Positions 36,729 through 45,083 of a DNA stretch of 64,000 nt are shown in pieces. Under the pieces are notes generated by a model, which saw only the letters and a program-made list of their open reading frames with translations, was not told where the DNA came from and did not search any database. The translations under genes were made by a program, and so were the position numbers. Every line of letters starts with the position of its first letter. Position 1 is the stretch's first letter. This DNA is from JAHCHG01 sp965214585. Lineage in GTDB: Bacteria; Acidobacteriota; Blastocatellia; Pyrinomonadales; Pyrinomonadaceae. The stretch is taken from the NCBI GenBank assembly GCA_965214585.1, contig OZ243957.1:2046001-2110000 (forward strand), given 5' to 3'.

Positions 36729-37301
36729 ATGACGGAAGAAAAAATTATAGAACATTTCAGAGAAACAGACGCGCTTTTGGACGGACATTTCATTTTATCA
36801 AGCGGTTTACACAGCCCGAAATATCTGCAATGCGCTCTGGCTTTGCAATATCCTAAGGACGCGGCGAAATTCGGGCGGGCAATTGCCGAAAAATTCGCGG
36901 ATGCCGAAATTGAAACAGTCGCATCGCCCGCCATCGGCGGTTTAATAATCGGCTACGAAATCGCCAAAGCGTTAAATGTGCGCTTCATCTGGACTGAACG
37001 GCAAAACGGCGAAATGACGCTCAGACGCGGTTTTTCGATCAAAAAAGGCGAAAAAATTTTAGCCGTCGAAGACGTAATCACAACCGGCGGTTCGATCAGA
37101 GAATGTATCGAAGTTTTGAAAAATCACGGCGGAAATGTAACAAACGCCGCGACGATAATTGACCGTTCAAACGGAAATGCCGAAACGGGCGTTCCGCTTG
37201 CCGCGCTTGCTGCTCTGGAAGTTCCAAGCTACAAACCGGAAAATTGCCCGTTGTGCGAAACAGGCGAAAAAGCCGTCAAACCGGGAAGCAGAAATATATA
37301 A
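36729..37301 (+). CDS. pyrE: Orotate phosphoribosyltransferase
   Basis: 190 residues. HFILSSGLHSPKYLQ opens the fold, and the PRPP-binding motif ILAVEDVITTGGSI is complete. It makes OMP from orotate and PRPP in pyrimidine synthesis. The C-terminal CPLCETGEKAVKPGSR suits the thermophile/acidobacterial-type variant. ATG 36729 chosen over an upstream frame extension without RBS. Confidence 0.94.
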   Translation: MTEEKIIEHFRETDALLDGHFILSSGLHSPKYLQCALALQYPKDAAKFGRAIAEKFADAEIETVASPAIGGLIIGYEIAKALNVRFIWTERQNGEMTLRRGFSIKKGEKILAVEDVITTGGSIRECIEVLKNHGGNVTNAATIIDRSNGNAETGVPLAALAALEVPSYKPENCPLCETGEKAVKPGSRNI

Positions 37302-37330
37302 ATAACTCACCTTTCACGAAAAGTGATTTT

Positions 37331-37562
37331 TTCTTGTCGCCAAAGGCGATGAACATTATAGCGTAGGGAGCAATGAGCGACAGCGAATGAATCCCTACGT
37401 TTGATAATCGAGTTTATTTGCTCGCTGAAAGTGAGCAACATTTAACGTCCGCGTGTTCGACACTTTCAGCGTCGGGAAATCGTTGTCAAATAAACGTAGG
37501 GTTTTGCTCATCCTTCGCTTTAACCCTACGCTATAATGTTAATCGTCTTCGATGACAAGAAA
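37331..37562. repeat. 232-bp nested palindromic element with ~38-nt arms
   Basis: The left arm runs from TTCTTGTCGCC to AACATTATAGCGTAGGG (37331-37368). The right arm is CCCTACGCTATAATGTT to GACAAGAA (37524-37562). Inside are further mirrored blocks (CCCTACGTTTGATAA / TCAAATAAACGTAGGG; GCTGAAAGTG / CACTTTCAGC). It fills most of the pyrE-truA gap. Confidence 0.88.
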
Positions 37563-37590
37563 TAAATCGCGTAAGATAGTAAATAAGATT

Positions 37591-37661
37591 TTGGTCTTTG
37601 GTTTTTGTTATTTTTCAAATTTGATTGAATTTGTTAAATTTCTTCCAAAAACCAAAAACCA
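37591..37661. repeat. Word-repeat hairpin (TTGGTCTTTGG words) before truA
   Basis: TTGGTCTTTGGTTTTTG pairs with CAAAAACCAAAAACC-type words; ends 12 nt before the truA start. Confidence 0.65.
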
Positions 37662-37672
37662 TCTAAAAATCA

Positions 37673-38425
37673 ATGAATTACAAACTTCTCATTCAATACG
37701 ACGGCACGGATTTTCACGGCTGGCAAGTGCAGGAAAATCAGCGCACCGTGCAGGGCGAACTCGAAAGAGCTTTGAGTTTGATCGAAAACGCGGAAGTCAA
37801 AGTCGCCGGTTCGGGCAGAACCGACGCGGGAGTTCACGCCGAAGGGCAGGTGGCGAGCGTTCAAATCAGCCGAAAATTTACTTCCGACAAACTCCGCAGC
37901 GCGATAAACGGAAACGTCTGGCGCGATCTGCGAATATTAAACGCCGAAAAAGCACCAGACGATTTTCACGCGAGATTTTCCGCCAAAGGCAAAACTTACG
38001 TTTACCGCACAATCAACGCGCCCGTCATCTCTCCGTTTTGGCAGCGTTACGCCCATCACGAAGCAAGACCTCTCGACGTTGGCAGAATGAATTCGGCGGC
38101 GCGTTTATTCTTAGGCGAACACGATTGGACGGCATTTTCCGCCGCAAATTCCGATGCCGAAACGCGCGTGCGGACAATTTCCGATTTTTCAGTAGAATCA
38201 ATCTGGGACAAACGCGCAAACGCTTCATTAATCGAATTCCGCATCACCGGCAACGGATTTTTGCGCTATATGGTCAGATCAATCGTCGGCACAATGCTCG
38301 AAGTCGGGCGCGGCGAAAAAGATTCTGATACAATTCAGACGGCAATCATCAGCGGCGACAGAGATTTAGCTGGAATTACCGCGCCCGCAAATGGTTTGAC
38401 TTTGGTAAAAGTTTACTACGATTAA
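37673..38425 (+). CDS. truA: tRNA pseudouridine(38-40) synthase
   Basis: 250 residues. The catalytic Asp lies in SGRTDAGVHA; LLIQYDGTDFHGWQ and FRITGNGFLRYMVRSIVGTM are the other TruA blocks. It isomerises uridines 38-40 of tRNA anticodon arms. The AT-rich island begins immediately downstream. Confidence 0.95.
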   Translation: MNYKLLIQYDGTDFHGWQVQENQRTVQGELERALSLIENAEVKVAGSGRTDAGVHAEGQVASVQISRKFTSDKLRSAINGNVWRDLRILNAEKAPDDFHARFSAKGKTYVYRTINAPVISPFWQRYAHHEARPLDVGRMNSAARLFLGEHDWTAFSAANSDAETRVRTISDFSVESIWDKRANASLIEFRITGNGFLRYMVRSIVGTMLEVGRGEKDSDTIQTAIISGDRDLAGITAPANGLTLVKVYYD

Positions 38426-38432
38426 AAAAGTG

Positions 38433-38461
38433 TTGACAAACTAAAAATTTATCTGTATTCT
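38433..38461 (+). promoter_or_regulatory. Sigma-70-type promoter of the methylase-kinase island
   Basis: TTGACA (38433-38438), 17-bp spacer, TATTCT (38456-38461), 8 nt after the truA stop. It would drive the gene at 38537 with a leader of about 70 nt, so the island is transcribed on its own. Confidence 0.6.
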
Positions 38462-38536
38462 GACAAATCGCTCTTTTTGTTAATACAGTTTCATAAAAAG
38501 CAAGTAAAAGATAAAATTGATAGGAGTTTATTTTTT

Positions 38537-40894
38537 ATGAAACTTAATTACACATTTGAAAGCATTCTTAATACTCTTTCCGCAAAATTTCCTAATCTTG
38601 GGGATGAAATTTCTCTGTATCTTCTTGCATTTATAGTCCGTCAATATAATATTGGTTTGGGATTTTTTGATTTGTTCAACTATCAAGTTCTTGAGCAAAT
38701 TGAAAACTTTGTTTCCTCCAAAAACGCTCTCCAAAAAATGTATTATAATCGTGATTCTAAGATGACAAAATCATCTATTGACCAAAGATTTTGTAAGTTT
38801 TTAATTCAAGATTACTTAGATAACAATATCAGACTTAAACGTGATTCTTATTATGAATTACAAAGTCTTAGAAAATTTTTAATAGAACTCGCCGAACCAA
38901 AACCAAACCAAATTATATATAGCCCAAACTGTGGTATTGGCTCTATATTCATTGATCTTTACGAAACTTTTCCTGATTATAATTTCAAATTTAACGGACA
39001 CGCAGACTACAAAACAGGATTTCTTTGTGAAGCGAATTTATTTGCAAATAATGTTAAAGTTCCTTTCAATATTATTTCATTTAATCCATTAAAATTTGAA
39101 TCCGACATTGAAATTGAAATCGAGGAAGAGGCAGATATTGCAATTACAATTCCGCCGCTCATATCTAATTTATCTGTAGATAATTATGTTGAGATAATGT
39201 TAGCTGTGCTTAACGAAAAGGGGAAGGCTATTATAGTTGTGCCTGAAGGTTTTCTTGTAAATGCTATGGATAAGAAAATTCGAGAGAAATACTTGTCTAG
39301 TGATTTGATAGAGAAAGTTGTTAGTTTACCCGAAAATGCTTTTATGCCAAATTCTGCTATTAAAAGCTCTGTTATAATTTTTAACAAAAATAAAGCGCGG
39401 AAAGGTTTAGTATTTTTTGATGGTAAGGAGGAAAAATTTGAGCCGATAGAAATTCAAAGTAGTTTTATTAGCTCACAAAAAAATCTCAATTTAAGAGTTT
39501 CTCGATATGCTTTAAAGGAGAGTAAAGAGTTAAGGAATATTCTTGCTCACCAGCAACATGATGTAAGAAAAATCAAAGATTTGGTAGAACTGTTTAAATC
39601 GGGGCGTTTTTATTCGCCTAAGAATAGAATTACTGAAAACTCGTCAGAAAACCTGCCTTACGTTCGAGTTTCTGATTTAGCTAAAAATGAAACTGAATTT
39701 GATTTAGATATTTCCAAAATCGAACGTAAAATTTCACGCAACAATGCTCATAAAGTAATTGATTTTTCGGCTATTTTAGTCAGTAAAATTGCTCCCAAAC
39801 TCAAACCGACTTATTTTGAGTTTACAAACAACCCTATTATTATCGGCTCAGATATAATTGCGCTAAAGATGAAAGAAGATGTAGATATTGAATATTTTTT
39901 AACTCAACTTCATTCACGGATTGTGCAAATTCAAGTTGAGATGATGAGTTCAGGCACAACAATTAATCGCATCTCCACAGAAGATTTTTTGAACATTCAG
40001 ATAATTTTACCGCCGTTGGAAAAACAACGCCGTCGTCAGATTTTGGAAATGCGCGGCGTAATTGAAGAAAAAGCGATTGCTCAAGAGAAAGTTGCCAAAG
40101 CTGAAAAACAGATTGATGCAATTGAATATGAAGTAATTGCTAATATGAATCACAGTTTAAAAAATAAACTGGGTGTGATAATTAATGATTATGATACGCT
40201 GGTTCGATTTTTACACCGTAAGGAACGTGCTAATTCTCCGATTAGTTTTAATGACACGATTCGTCCTATTTTTGAAAACGAAAGTATTTCCGATGTTGAT
40301 ACAATTCAACTGATTACCGAAAGACTAAAAAATAATCTTTTGGATACATCGAAGGTTTTTAATACTTCTTTGAAACTTCAAACACGCGAGTTGAAAAAAG
40401 ATTCGGTTGAACTTGTCGTTTATTTTCGCAATGAACTGAAACCTTCTTTTGCCGGAAAAGATTTTACAATCGAAATCGTTGCCGAACCTAAGTTAAAACT
40501 TAACGTCTTCCTTGATAAGGAAGTTTTTAGAGATGTAATTGATAATTTAGTTAATAACGCCGAATTGCACGGATTTACAGAAGAAAACCGCGAATATAAA
40601 ATCGTTTTTGAACTCTCGAAATCAGAAGAAATTTATGATGAAAAAAGCGAATCTGTCAAAAATTATGCTCGAATCGTTTACAAAAATAATGGAAAACCTT
40701 TTCCCAAAGGATTTTCTTTTGATGATTATGTAAGATATTCGAGTAAAGCCGGCAAAACGCAAGGCACGGGAATCGGCGGCGCAGTTGTTGATAAAATTAT
40801 CAAACTGCACGAAGGCAAATTTAATGAACTGCCGACAAACGAACATTCGATATTCAGCGTTCAATTTGAAATTTTATTGCCTTTAGAGGATTAG
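38537..40894 (+). CDS. HsdM-like / HsdS-like / histidine-kinase fusion protein
   Basis: 785 residues from ATG 38537 (GATAGGAG 10 nt upstream). Residues ~90-330 follow type I methylase HsdM: YSPNCGIGSI for DPACGSGG, TIPPL for NPPY, then VVPEGFL and IREKYLSSDLIEKVVSLPEN. The Asn of NPPY is lost, so methylation is doubtful. Residues ~345-500 look like one HsdS target-recognition domain (LPYVRVSDL, SSGTTINRIS, ILPPLEKQRR), followed by a coiled coil. Residues ~530-785 are a kinase: H box NHSLKNKL (His539), N box IDNLVNNAELHG, G box GTGIGGAVVDKIIKLHEG. Base composition is clearly AT-richer than its neighbours. A DNA-reading kinase is inferred; no function is known to me. Confidence 0.75.
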   Translation: MKLNYTFESILNTLSAKFPNLGDEISLYLLAFIVRQYNIGLGFFDLFNYQVLEQIENFVSSKNALQKMYYNRDSKMTKSSIDQRFCKFLIQDYLDNNIRLKRDSYYELQSLRKFLIELAEPKPNQIIYSPNCGIGSIFIDLYETFPDYNFKFNGHADYKTGFLCEANLFANNVKVPFNIISFNPLKFESDIEIEIEEEADIAITIPPLISNLSVDNYVEIMLAVLNEKGKAIIVVPEGFLVNAMDKKIREKYLSSDLIEKVVSLPENAFMPNSAIKSSVIIFNKNKARKGLVFFDGKEEKFEPIEIQSSFISSQKNLNLRVSRYALKESKELRNILAHQQHDVRKIKDLVELFKSGRFYSPKNRITENSSENLPYVRVSDLAKNETEFDLDISKIERKISRNNAHKVIDFSAILVSKIAPKLKPTYFEFTNNPIIIGSDIIALKMKEDVDIEYFLTQLHSRIVQIQVEMMSSGTTINRISTEDFLNIQIILPPLEKQRRRQILEMRGVIEEKAIAQEKVAKAEKQIDAIEYEVIANMNHSLKNKLGVIINDYDTLVRFLHRKERANSPISFNDTIRPIFENESISDVDTIQLITERLKNNLLDTSKVFNTSLKLQTRELKKDSVELVVYFRNELKPSFAGKDFTIEIVAEPKLKLNVFLDKEVFRDVIDNLVNNAELHGFTEENREYKIVFELSKSEEIYDEKSESVKNYARIVYKNNGKPFPKGFSFDDYVRYSSKAGKTQGTGIGGAVVDKIIKLHEGKFNELPTNEHSIFSVQFEILLPLED

Positions 40895-40900
40895 AAATTT

Positions 40901-41833
40901 ATGCAAATTCATATTCTTTTGATTGATGACAACAAGGATTACTGCAAAAGTCTGAAAAACAGATTTTGGGAAATCGGTGAAGAAAAAAATTTGAATATTC
41001 AAATAACCGATTTTCAAAATTTAGAAGAAGGCTTTGCTATTTTGGAAAAGGAAAGCAAATATAAAGCAGTAATTTTGGACGCGAAATGTTTGCAGACGAA
41101 AGAGCAGGAAACGGAAGATTTTGAATTTTTGCCCGAAGCACTCGACGAACTTGAAATAATGGACAGCAAAAGGGAAATTCATACCCCTTTTGTAGTGAAC
41201 ACGGGTTATTTTGATACGGAAGTTTTAAGTTCTTTATCTGCAAAAATTACCCGACAAAGAGGTAAACTCTTTGACAAATCCACGCAAGAAGAAGAAATGT
41301 TAGAGTATTTGTTAGAAGAAATTGGAAATGCTGAAAATACTAAAATCGAAAAGCAGTTTGCCGATGTTTTTGAAATATTTGATAAAGGTTATTTGGATTC
41401 AACCTTTAGAGGACATTTAATAAAATTGTTAAAAAACTCTAATTCTGATAATCCGACTGATATAAAAACCAATTTGGCTTTATTAAGAAATCTGCAAGAG
41501 CAAATCTTTCAAACTATAAACAAGCAAGTTGATAAAATAATTCCAGATTTTGCAATTCAACCGAATGTTTCTTTTTGGAAGGTTCACAATCATCTGTCAG
41601 GCAACAAAACAAAACATACAGATTATAAACCCTCAACGGAAGTGTTTCAGAATAACTGGATCGAGCATTTATCAGAGTGTATTTACAAGATAGCAAGTGA
41701 TAATGGCTCTCATAATCCTTTTGATTTAACGCCGTTACCAAATCGTTATACTGTTAAAAGTCTTGTATTTGCCTTTTTAGAACAATTACTTTGGTTTAAG
41801 AAATTGCTAGATGAAAATAATGCAAAAAGTTGA
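40901..41833 (+). CDS. Response regulator with a C-terminal domain of unknown function
   Basis: 310 residues, starting 6 nt after the kinase fusion. A receiver-like domain occupies ~1-140: acidic pair Asp9-Asp10 (LLIDDNKDY), phosphoacceptor candidate Asp60 (AVILDAK), Thr101 (VVNTGY) and Lys126 (LFDKS). The helical C-terminal part (~150-310) holds WKVHNHLSGNKTKHTDY and ASDNGSHNPFDL...RYTVKSLVFAFLEQLLWF; it is not a recognised DNA-binding domain. It may be a HEPN-like or other effector, but I cannot assign it. AT-rich like the upstream gene, its presumed partner. Confidence 0.7.
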   Translation: MQIHILLIDDNKDYCKSLKNRFWEIGEEKNLNIQITDFQNLEEGFAILEKESKYKAVILDAKCLQTKEQETEDFEFLPEALDELEIMDSKREIHTPFVVNTGYFDTEVLSSLSAKITRQRGKLFDKSTQEEEMLEYLLEEIGNAENTKIEKQFADVFEIFDKGYLDSTFRGHLIKLLKNSNSDNPTDIKTNLALLRNLQEQIFQTINKQVDKIIPDFAIQPNVSFWKVHNHLSGNKTKHTDYKPSTEVFQNNWIEHLSECIYKIASDNGSHNPFDLTPLPNRYTVKSLVFAFLEQLLWFKKLLDENNAKS

Positions 41834-42449
41834 TTTTCAAAAAATAATGTCTTCGCCCGTCGCAGCTTATGACGAAGGTTTGCGCTTTTTTATGGGGAAA
41901 GGAACGCTCAACGAAACTTTGCGAAAAATTGCGAAAGATTTAGGAAGTCGCTCGATTGATTACAGCGTGATCGGCGCGGTTGCGCTTAATCAGCACGGTT
42001 ATCGGCGTTTTACAGAAGATATTGATTTGCTGCTCACGCGAGAAGGTTTGCAGAAATTTCAAAATGAATTAGTCGGTTTAGGTTATCGTCCGGCGTTTGA
42101 AGGCGCGAAGAAAAAGTTTCGCACGACGGCGGAAAATGTGACAATTAAAATAATTACGGCGGGCGAATTTCCGGGCGACGGAAAAGAAAAACCCGTGATT
42201 TTTCCGAATCCGAGTGAAGATCAAATTGAAATTGACGTGGTGAAAACTCTGAGTTTGGAAAAACTGATTGAATTAAAATTAGCTTCGGGAATGACCGCCG
42301 CACATCGCTTGAAAGATTTGGCGGATGTGCAGGAAATTATTAAAATAAAGAATTTGACGGCGGAATTTGCCGAAAAGCTAAATCATTATGTGCGCGAAAA
42401 GTTTTTGGAACTGCAAACAGCGGTTGCCGAAGCCGACGAAAAAGAATGA
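41811..42449 (+). CDS. Nucleotidyltransferase-fold protein (AbiEii/NTP_transf-like)
   Basis: 212 residues. The motif YSVIGAVALNQHGYRRFTEDID carries the G-x-x-A and D-x-D metal site of minimal nucleotidyltransferases. The C-terminal SLEKLIELKLASGMTAAHRLKDLADV is typical of stand-alone members near toxin-antitoxin loci. It overlaps the response regulator by 23 nt but has the composition of the host genes, so linkage to the kinase system is uncertain. Alternative start ATG at 41820. Confidence 0.65.
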   Translation: MKIMQKVDFQKIMSSPVAAYDEGLRFFMGKGTLNETLRKIAKDLGSRSIDYSVIGAVALNQHGYRRFTEDIDLLLTREGLQKFQNELVGLGYRPAFEGAKKKFRTTAENVTIKIITAGEFPGDGKEKPVIFPNPSEDQIEIDVVKTLSLEKLIELKLASGMTAAHRLKDLADVQEIIKIKNLTAEFAEKLNHYVREKFLELQTAVAEADEKE

Positions 42450-42763
42450 AAATTTATCACATTGTAACTCCCGAAGTTTGGGACAAGTTTAAGAACGAAG
42501 ATTTCTACGAAGCAGAGAGTCTGCAAACCGAAGGCTTTATTCATTGCAGTTTTGCGAACCAACTCGAAGTAGTTTTGGAAAGATATTATAAAAACGCGGG
42601 AAAGGTTTTGGTTTTGCAGATCGAAACGGACGAATTAACTTCAAAATTGGTCAACGAACCTTCGACAAATGATGAGGTTTATCCGCACATTTACGGGAAA
42701 ATAAATAAGAACGCGATTGTTGGGATTGAAGAAGGAAAATTATCCACAGATGCACACGGATAA
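42446..42763 (+). CDS. DUF952-family protein
   Basis: 105 residues. KIYHIVTPEVWDKF, EGFIHCSFANQLEVV and YPHIYGKIN are the DUF952 blocks; the function of the family is unknown. The start overlaps the upstream stop (ATGA), so it is coupled to the nucleotidyltransferase gene. The last residues (LSTDAHG) and the stop codon are encoded by the left arm of a word-repeat hairpin, so the native C-terminus has probably been replaced. Confidence 0.85.
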   Translation: MKIYHIVTPEVWDKFKNEDFYEAESLQTEGFIHCSFANQLEVVLERYYKNAGKVLVLQIETDELTSKLVNEPSTNDEVYPHIYGKINKNAIVGIEEGKLSTDAHG

Positions 42764-42844
42764 ACACAGATAAGAAATGATTTGTTAAAATATTTCTGCA
42801 CTGCAATCAAAAAAATCTGTGTTCATCCGTGTTCATCTGTGGAC
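42742..42844. repeat. Word-repeat hairpin (CATCTGTGTTCATCCGTG words)
   Basis: ATCCACAGATGCACACGGAT with AAACACAGAT at the left; ATCTGTGTTCATCCGTGTTC with ATCTGTGGAC at the right. It overlaps the end of the DUF952 gene and ends 6 nt before the uppS start codon. Confidence 0.85.
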
Positions 42845-42850
42845 GAAAAA

Positions 42851-43621
42851 ATGCACGAAAATTTCGCCAACATTATCAAACCCGATTCCGAAGAAGCTGC
42901 ACTTCTTTCGCAGATTGACGCGGCGCGTCTGCCGAATCATATGGCGATAATTATGGACGGCAACGGGCGTTGGGCGAAAAAGCGCGGGAAGCCGAGAATT
43001 TTCGGGCATCGTGAAGGCGCGGAATCGGTTCGCGCGATTTTAGACACTTGCGCCAGACTTGAGATAAAAGCCGTAACTCTTTACGCTTTTTCGACCGAAA
43101 ATTGGAAGCGTCCCGAAACGGAAGTTTCCGGTTTGATGCAGATGCTCAATTTTTACTTGAAAAAGGAACTTAAAACCGTTCACGATAACAACATACGTTT
43201 TCAAGCAATCGGGAAGATCGAAGATTTAAACTCGGACATACAAAAACGAATTGCCGCCGCCGAAGCGAAAACAAAGGAAAATACGGGAACGATTTTGAGC
43301 ATCGCACTCAATTACGGCGGACGCGCCGAAATCGTCGAAGCGTGCAAAAAAGCGTTTGAGAAATTCAGCGAAAACGGCAATGCAATTGAAGATTTAAGCG
43401 AAGCGGACATTGAAGAAAACCTTTACACGCACAATCTGCCCGAAGTTGATCTTCTCGTCAGAACAAGCGGCGAAATGCGGATTTCCAATTTTCTTTTGTG
43501 GCAGATTGCATACAGCGAAATTTATGTTACGCCGACGCTTTTCCCGGACTTTCGGCGCGAAGAAATCTTCAAGGCGATTCTTGAATTTCAAAAACGCGAC
43601 AGACGTTTCGGCGGAGTTTGA
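42851..43621 (+). CDS. uppS: Isoprenyl transferase (undecaprenyl diphosphate synthase)
   Basis: 256 residues. The catalytic Asp lies in MAIIMDGNGRWAKKRGKPR; LYAFSTENWKRPETEV and RTSGEMRISNFLLWQIAYSE are diagnostic. It makes the C55 lipid carrier precursor for cell-wall synthesis. ATG 42851 chosen because the longer frame would translate the word-repeat hairpin. cdsA follows. Confidence 0.94.
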   Translation: MHENFANIIKPDSEEAALLSQIDAARLPNHMAIIMDGNGRWAKKRGKPRIFGHREGAESVRAILDTCARLEIKAVTLYAFSTENWKRPETEVSGLMQMLNFYLKKELKTVHDNNIRFQAIGKIEDLNSDIQKRIAAAEAKTKENTGTILSIALNYGGRAEIVEACKKAFEKFSENGNAIEDLSEADIEENLYTHNLPEVDLLVRTSGEMRISNFLLWQIAYSEIYVTPTLFPDFRREEIFKAILEFQKRDRRFGGV

Positions 43622-43733
43622 AAAGGTGAAAAGGTAAAGGGTAAAAGGTAGAAGGTTAAAAATATAAAATTGAAAACCGCAAAATATCATAATTCTTTTC
43701 TCTTCCTTTTACCCTTTACCCTTCTACCTTCTA
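43622..43733. repeat. Word-repeat hairpin (GGTAAAGGGTAAAAGGTAGAAGG words) between uppS and cdsA
   Basis: AAAGGTGAAAAGGTAAAGGG on the left; CCTTTTACCCTTTACCCTTC on the right. It starts right at the uppS stop and ends 4 nt before the cdsA ATG, so the cdsA translation-initiation region lies in or next to the right arm. Confidence 0.8.
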
Positions 43734-43737
43734 ATTT

Positions 43738-44592
43738 ATGAAAAGCAGAATAATAACCGCGCTTTTTGCGCTTCCCGTTTTGATTTTTTCAATTGTGATG
43801 CCTTACGCTCTGCCGCAGTTTGAGCAGGCAAAATGGCTTTTCGTTGTGATCGCCGCCGCCGCTTTGGTTGCGGGGCTTTACGAGTTTTTTTTGATGACGA
43901 AAAAACTCGAACTTAAAGCCGATGCTTCGATTGGTTTTATGGGCGCGGCAGCACTTTTTGTCGCATTTTTGTTTGACGCGCCGCGCAATGCGCCCGATCT
44001 GCTGATCTTAACTTTGGCGGTTTTTATAATAATTCTCCTTGCCACGCAGACTTTTCGTTTTCAAAAAGATTTTACAAAAATGCTCGCCGGAGTCGGCGTA
44101 ACGATTTTGGGCGTTCTTTATGTGATGTTTCTGGGCGGTTTTCTCGTTTCGATGCGCGTCGGTTTTGCCGAAACGCTCGTTCCGCATCTTTCTTCAAAAC
44201 TTTTAGGCTTTTTCTTTTTGGTCGCAATGGGCGCGGACATCGGCGCGTATTACGTCGGCAAAACAATCGGAAAAAATAAGCTAGTGCCGAAAATTTCGCC
44301 GAACAAAACTTGGGAAGGCTTCGTCGGCGGAATTTTGATCGCCGCCGCATTCGCTGCCGTTTCGACTCTTTTATTTTTTCCCGAACTTCCATACAAAGTT
44401 TCGATTCCGCTGGCAATTGTGATGGCACTTTTCGGCGCAATCGGCGATTTGGCGGAAAGCGCAATAAAACGCGGTTCGGGCGCAAAAGACGCGGCAAACA
44501 TCCTGCCCGGACACGGCGGTTTGCTCGACAGATTGGACAGCCTTCTGTTCAACGCGCCGATTCTTTATTATTTTGCGAGATTTTATTTTTAG
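43738..44592 (+). CDS. cdsA: Phosphatidate cytidylyltransferase
   Basis: 284 residues with about eight membrane helices. The C-terminal signature is visible: GDLAESAIKRGSGAKDAANI followed by LPGHGGLLDRLDS. It makes CDP-diacylglycerol from phosphatidic acid and CTP. The uppS-cdsA order is a classic pairing. Confidence 0.93.
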   Translation: MKSRIITALFALPVLIFSIVMPYALPQFEQAKWLFVVIAAAALVAGLYEFFLMTKKLELKADASIGFMGAAALFVAFLFDAPRNAPDLLILTLAVFIIILLATQTFRFQKDFTKMLAGVGVTILGVLYVMFLGGFLVSMRVGFAETLVPHLSSKLLGFFFLVAMGADIGAYYVGKTIGKNKLVPKISPNKTWEGFVGGILIAAAFAAVSTLLFFPELPYKVSIPLAIVMALFGAIGDLAESAIKRGSGAKDAANILPGHGGLLDRLDSLLFNAPILYYFARFYF

Positions 44593-44594
44593 AA

Positions 44595-45083
44595 ATGTCT
44601 GAAATTACAAATAAAGAAGTCGGCGCGGGCGGATTTTGGAAAGTTATTAATGAGAAAAAAGACGCTTCGGTTGTTAAACAGATAACTCCGCTTTCCTGTG
44701 TTGCGGCAGTTGGCGTAATGTTGTTGGATAATCGCGGAATTTCAATGACGCAACGTGAAATTATTGATATAATCGGAGAGGCTTCGACAACCGAAAAATT
44801 AGCGGATTTCTTGAACGAAGTTGATAAACCGTTCGGAAAAGAAAAATGGCACGGAGTTATAATCGCCATAAAACATCTTGAAAAAATTGCGAAAAAGCGT
44901 CCCTTCGGAGCGATTTTTCGAGAAGGAAATCCACTCGGACATCTCGTTTTTATCGAAAAAATAGAAAGCAATATATTATATGTAAAAGATTCTTGGGAAG
45001 GAACAGCATATCAGATGACAGTAGAGGAACTTTCAAAAGTTTGGAATGGAGAAATAATTTTCAGATGGAACTTATCGAAATAA
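44595..45083 (+). CDS. Papain-fold (C39-like) cysteine-protease or toxin-like domain protein
   Basis: 162 residues from ATG 44595, 3 nt after cdsA. Cys35 (TPLSCVAAVG), His116 (PLGHLVFIEKI) and Asp132 (YVKDSWEG) form a plausible Cys-His-Asp triad. The pattern of SCVAA...GHLV...VKDSW...ELSKVWNGEIIFR matches papain-fold effector domains found at the ends of polymorphic toxins as well as C39 peptidases. No signal peptide is seen. The overlapping downstream gene may be an immunity partner. Role uncertain. Confidence 0.55.
   Translation: MSEITNKEVGAGGFWKVINEKKDASVVKQITPLSCVAAVGVMLLDNRGISMTQREIIDIIGEASTTEKLADFLNEVDKPFGKEKWHGVIIAIKHLEKIAKKRPFGAIFREGNPLGHLVFIEKIESNILYVKDSWEGTAYQMTVEELSKVWNGEIIFRWNLSK

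Noticed and set aside
37552..38328. 258-codon plus-strand frame overlapping truA, extremely Arg-rich
   Set aside because: Out-of-frame shadow of truA, beginning inside a repeat element.
38537..40894. Ordinary type I restriction-modification methylase or S subunit
   Set aside because: No HsdR is present, the NPPY Asn is missing and the C-terminal third is a histidine kinase.
41811..42449. Nucleotidyltransferase-like gene as a third component of the methylase-kinase system
   Set aside because: It overlaps the regulator gene, but its composition returns to that of the host genes, so membership is left open rather than claimed.
42782..42850. Upstream extension of uppS
   Set aside because: The codons translate a word-repeat hairpin; UppS proteins start near MHENFANII.
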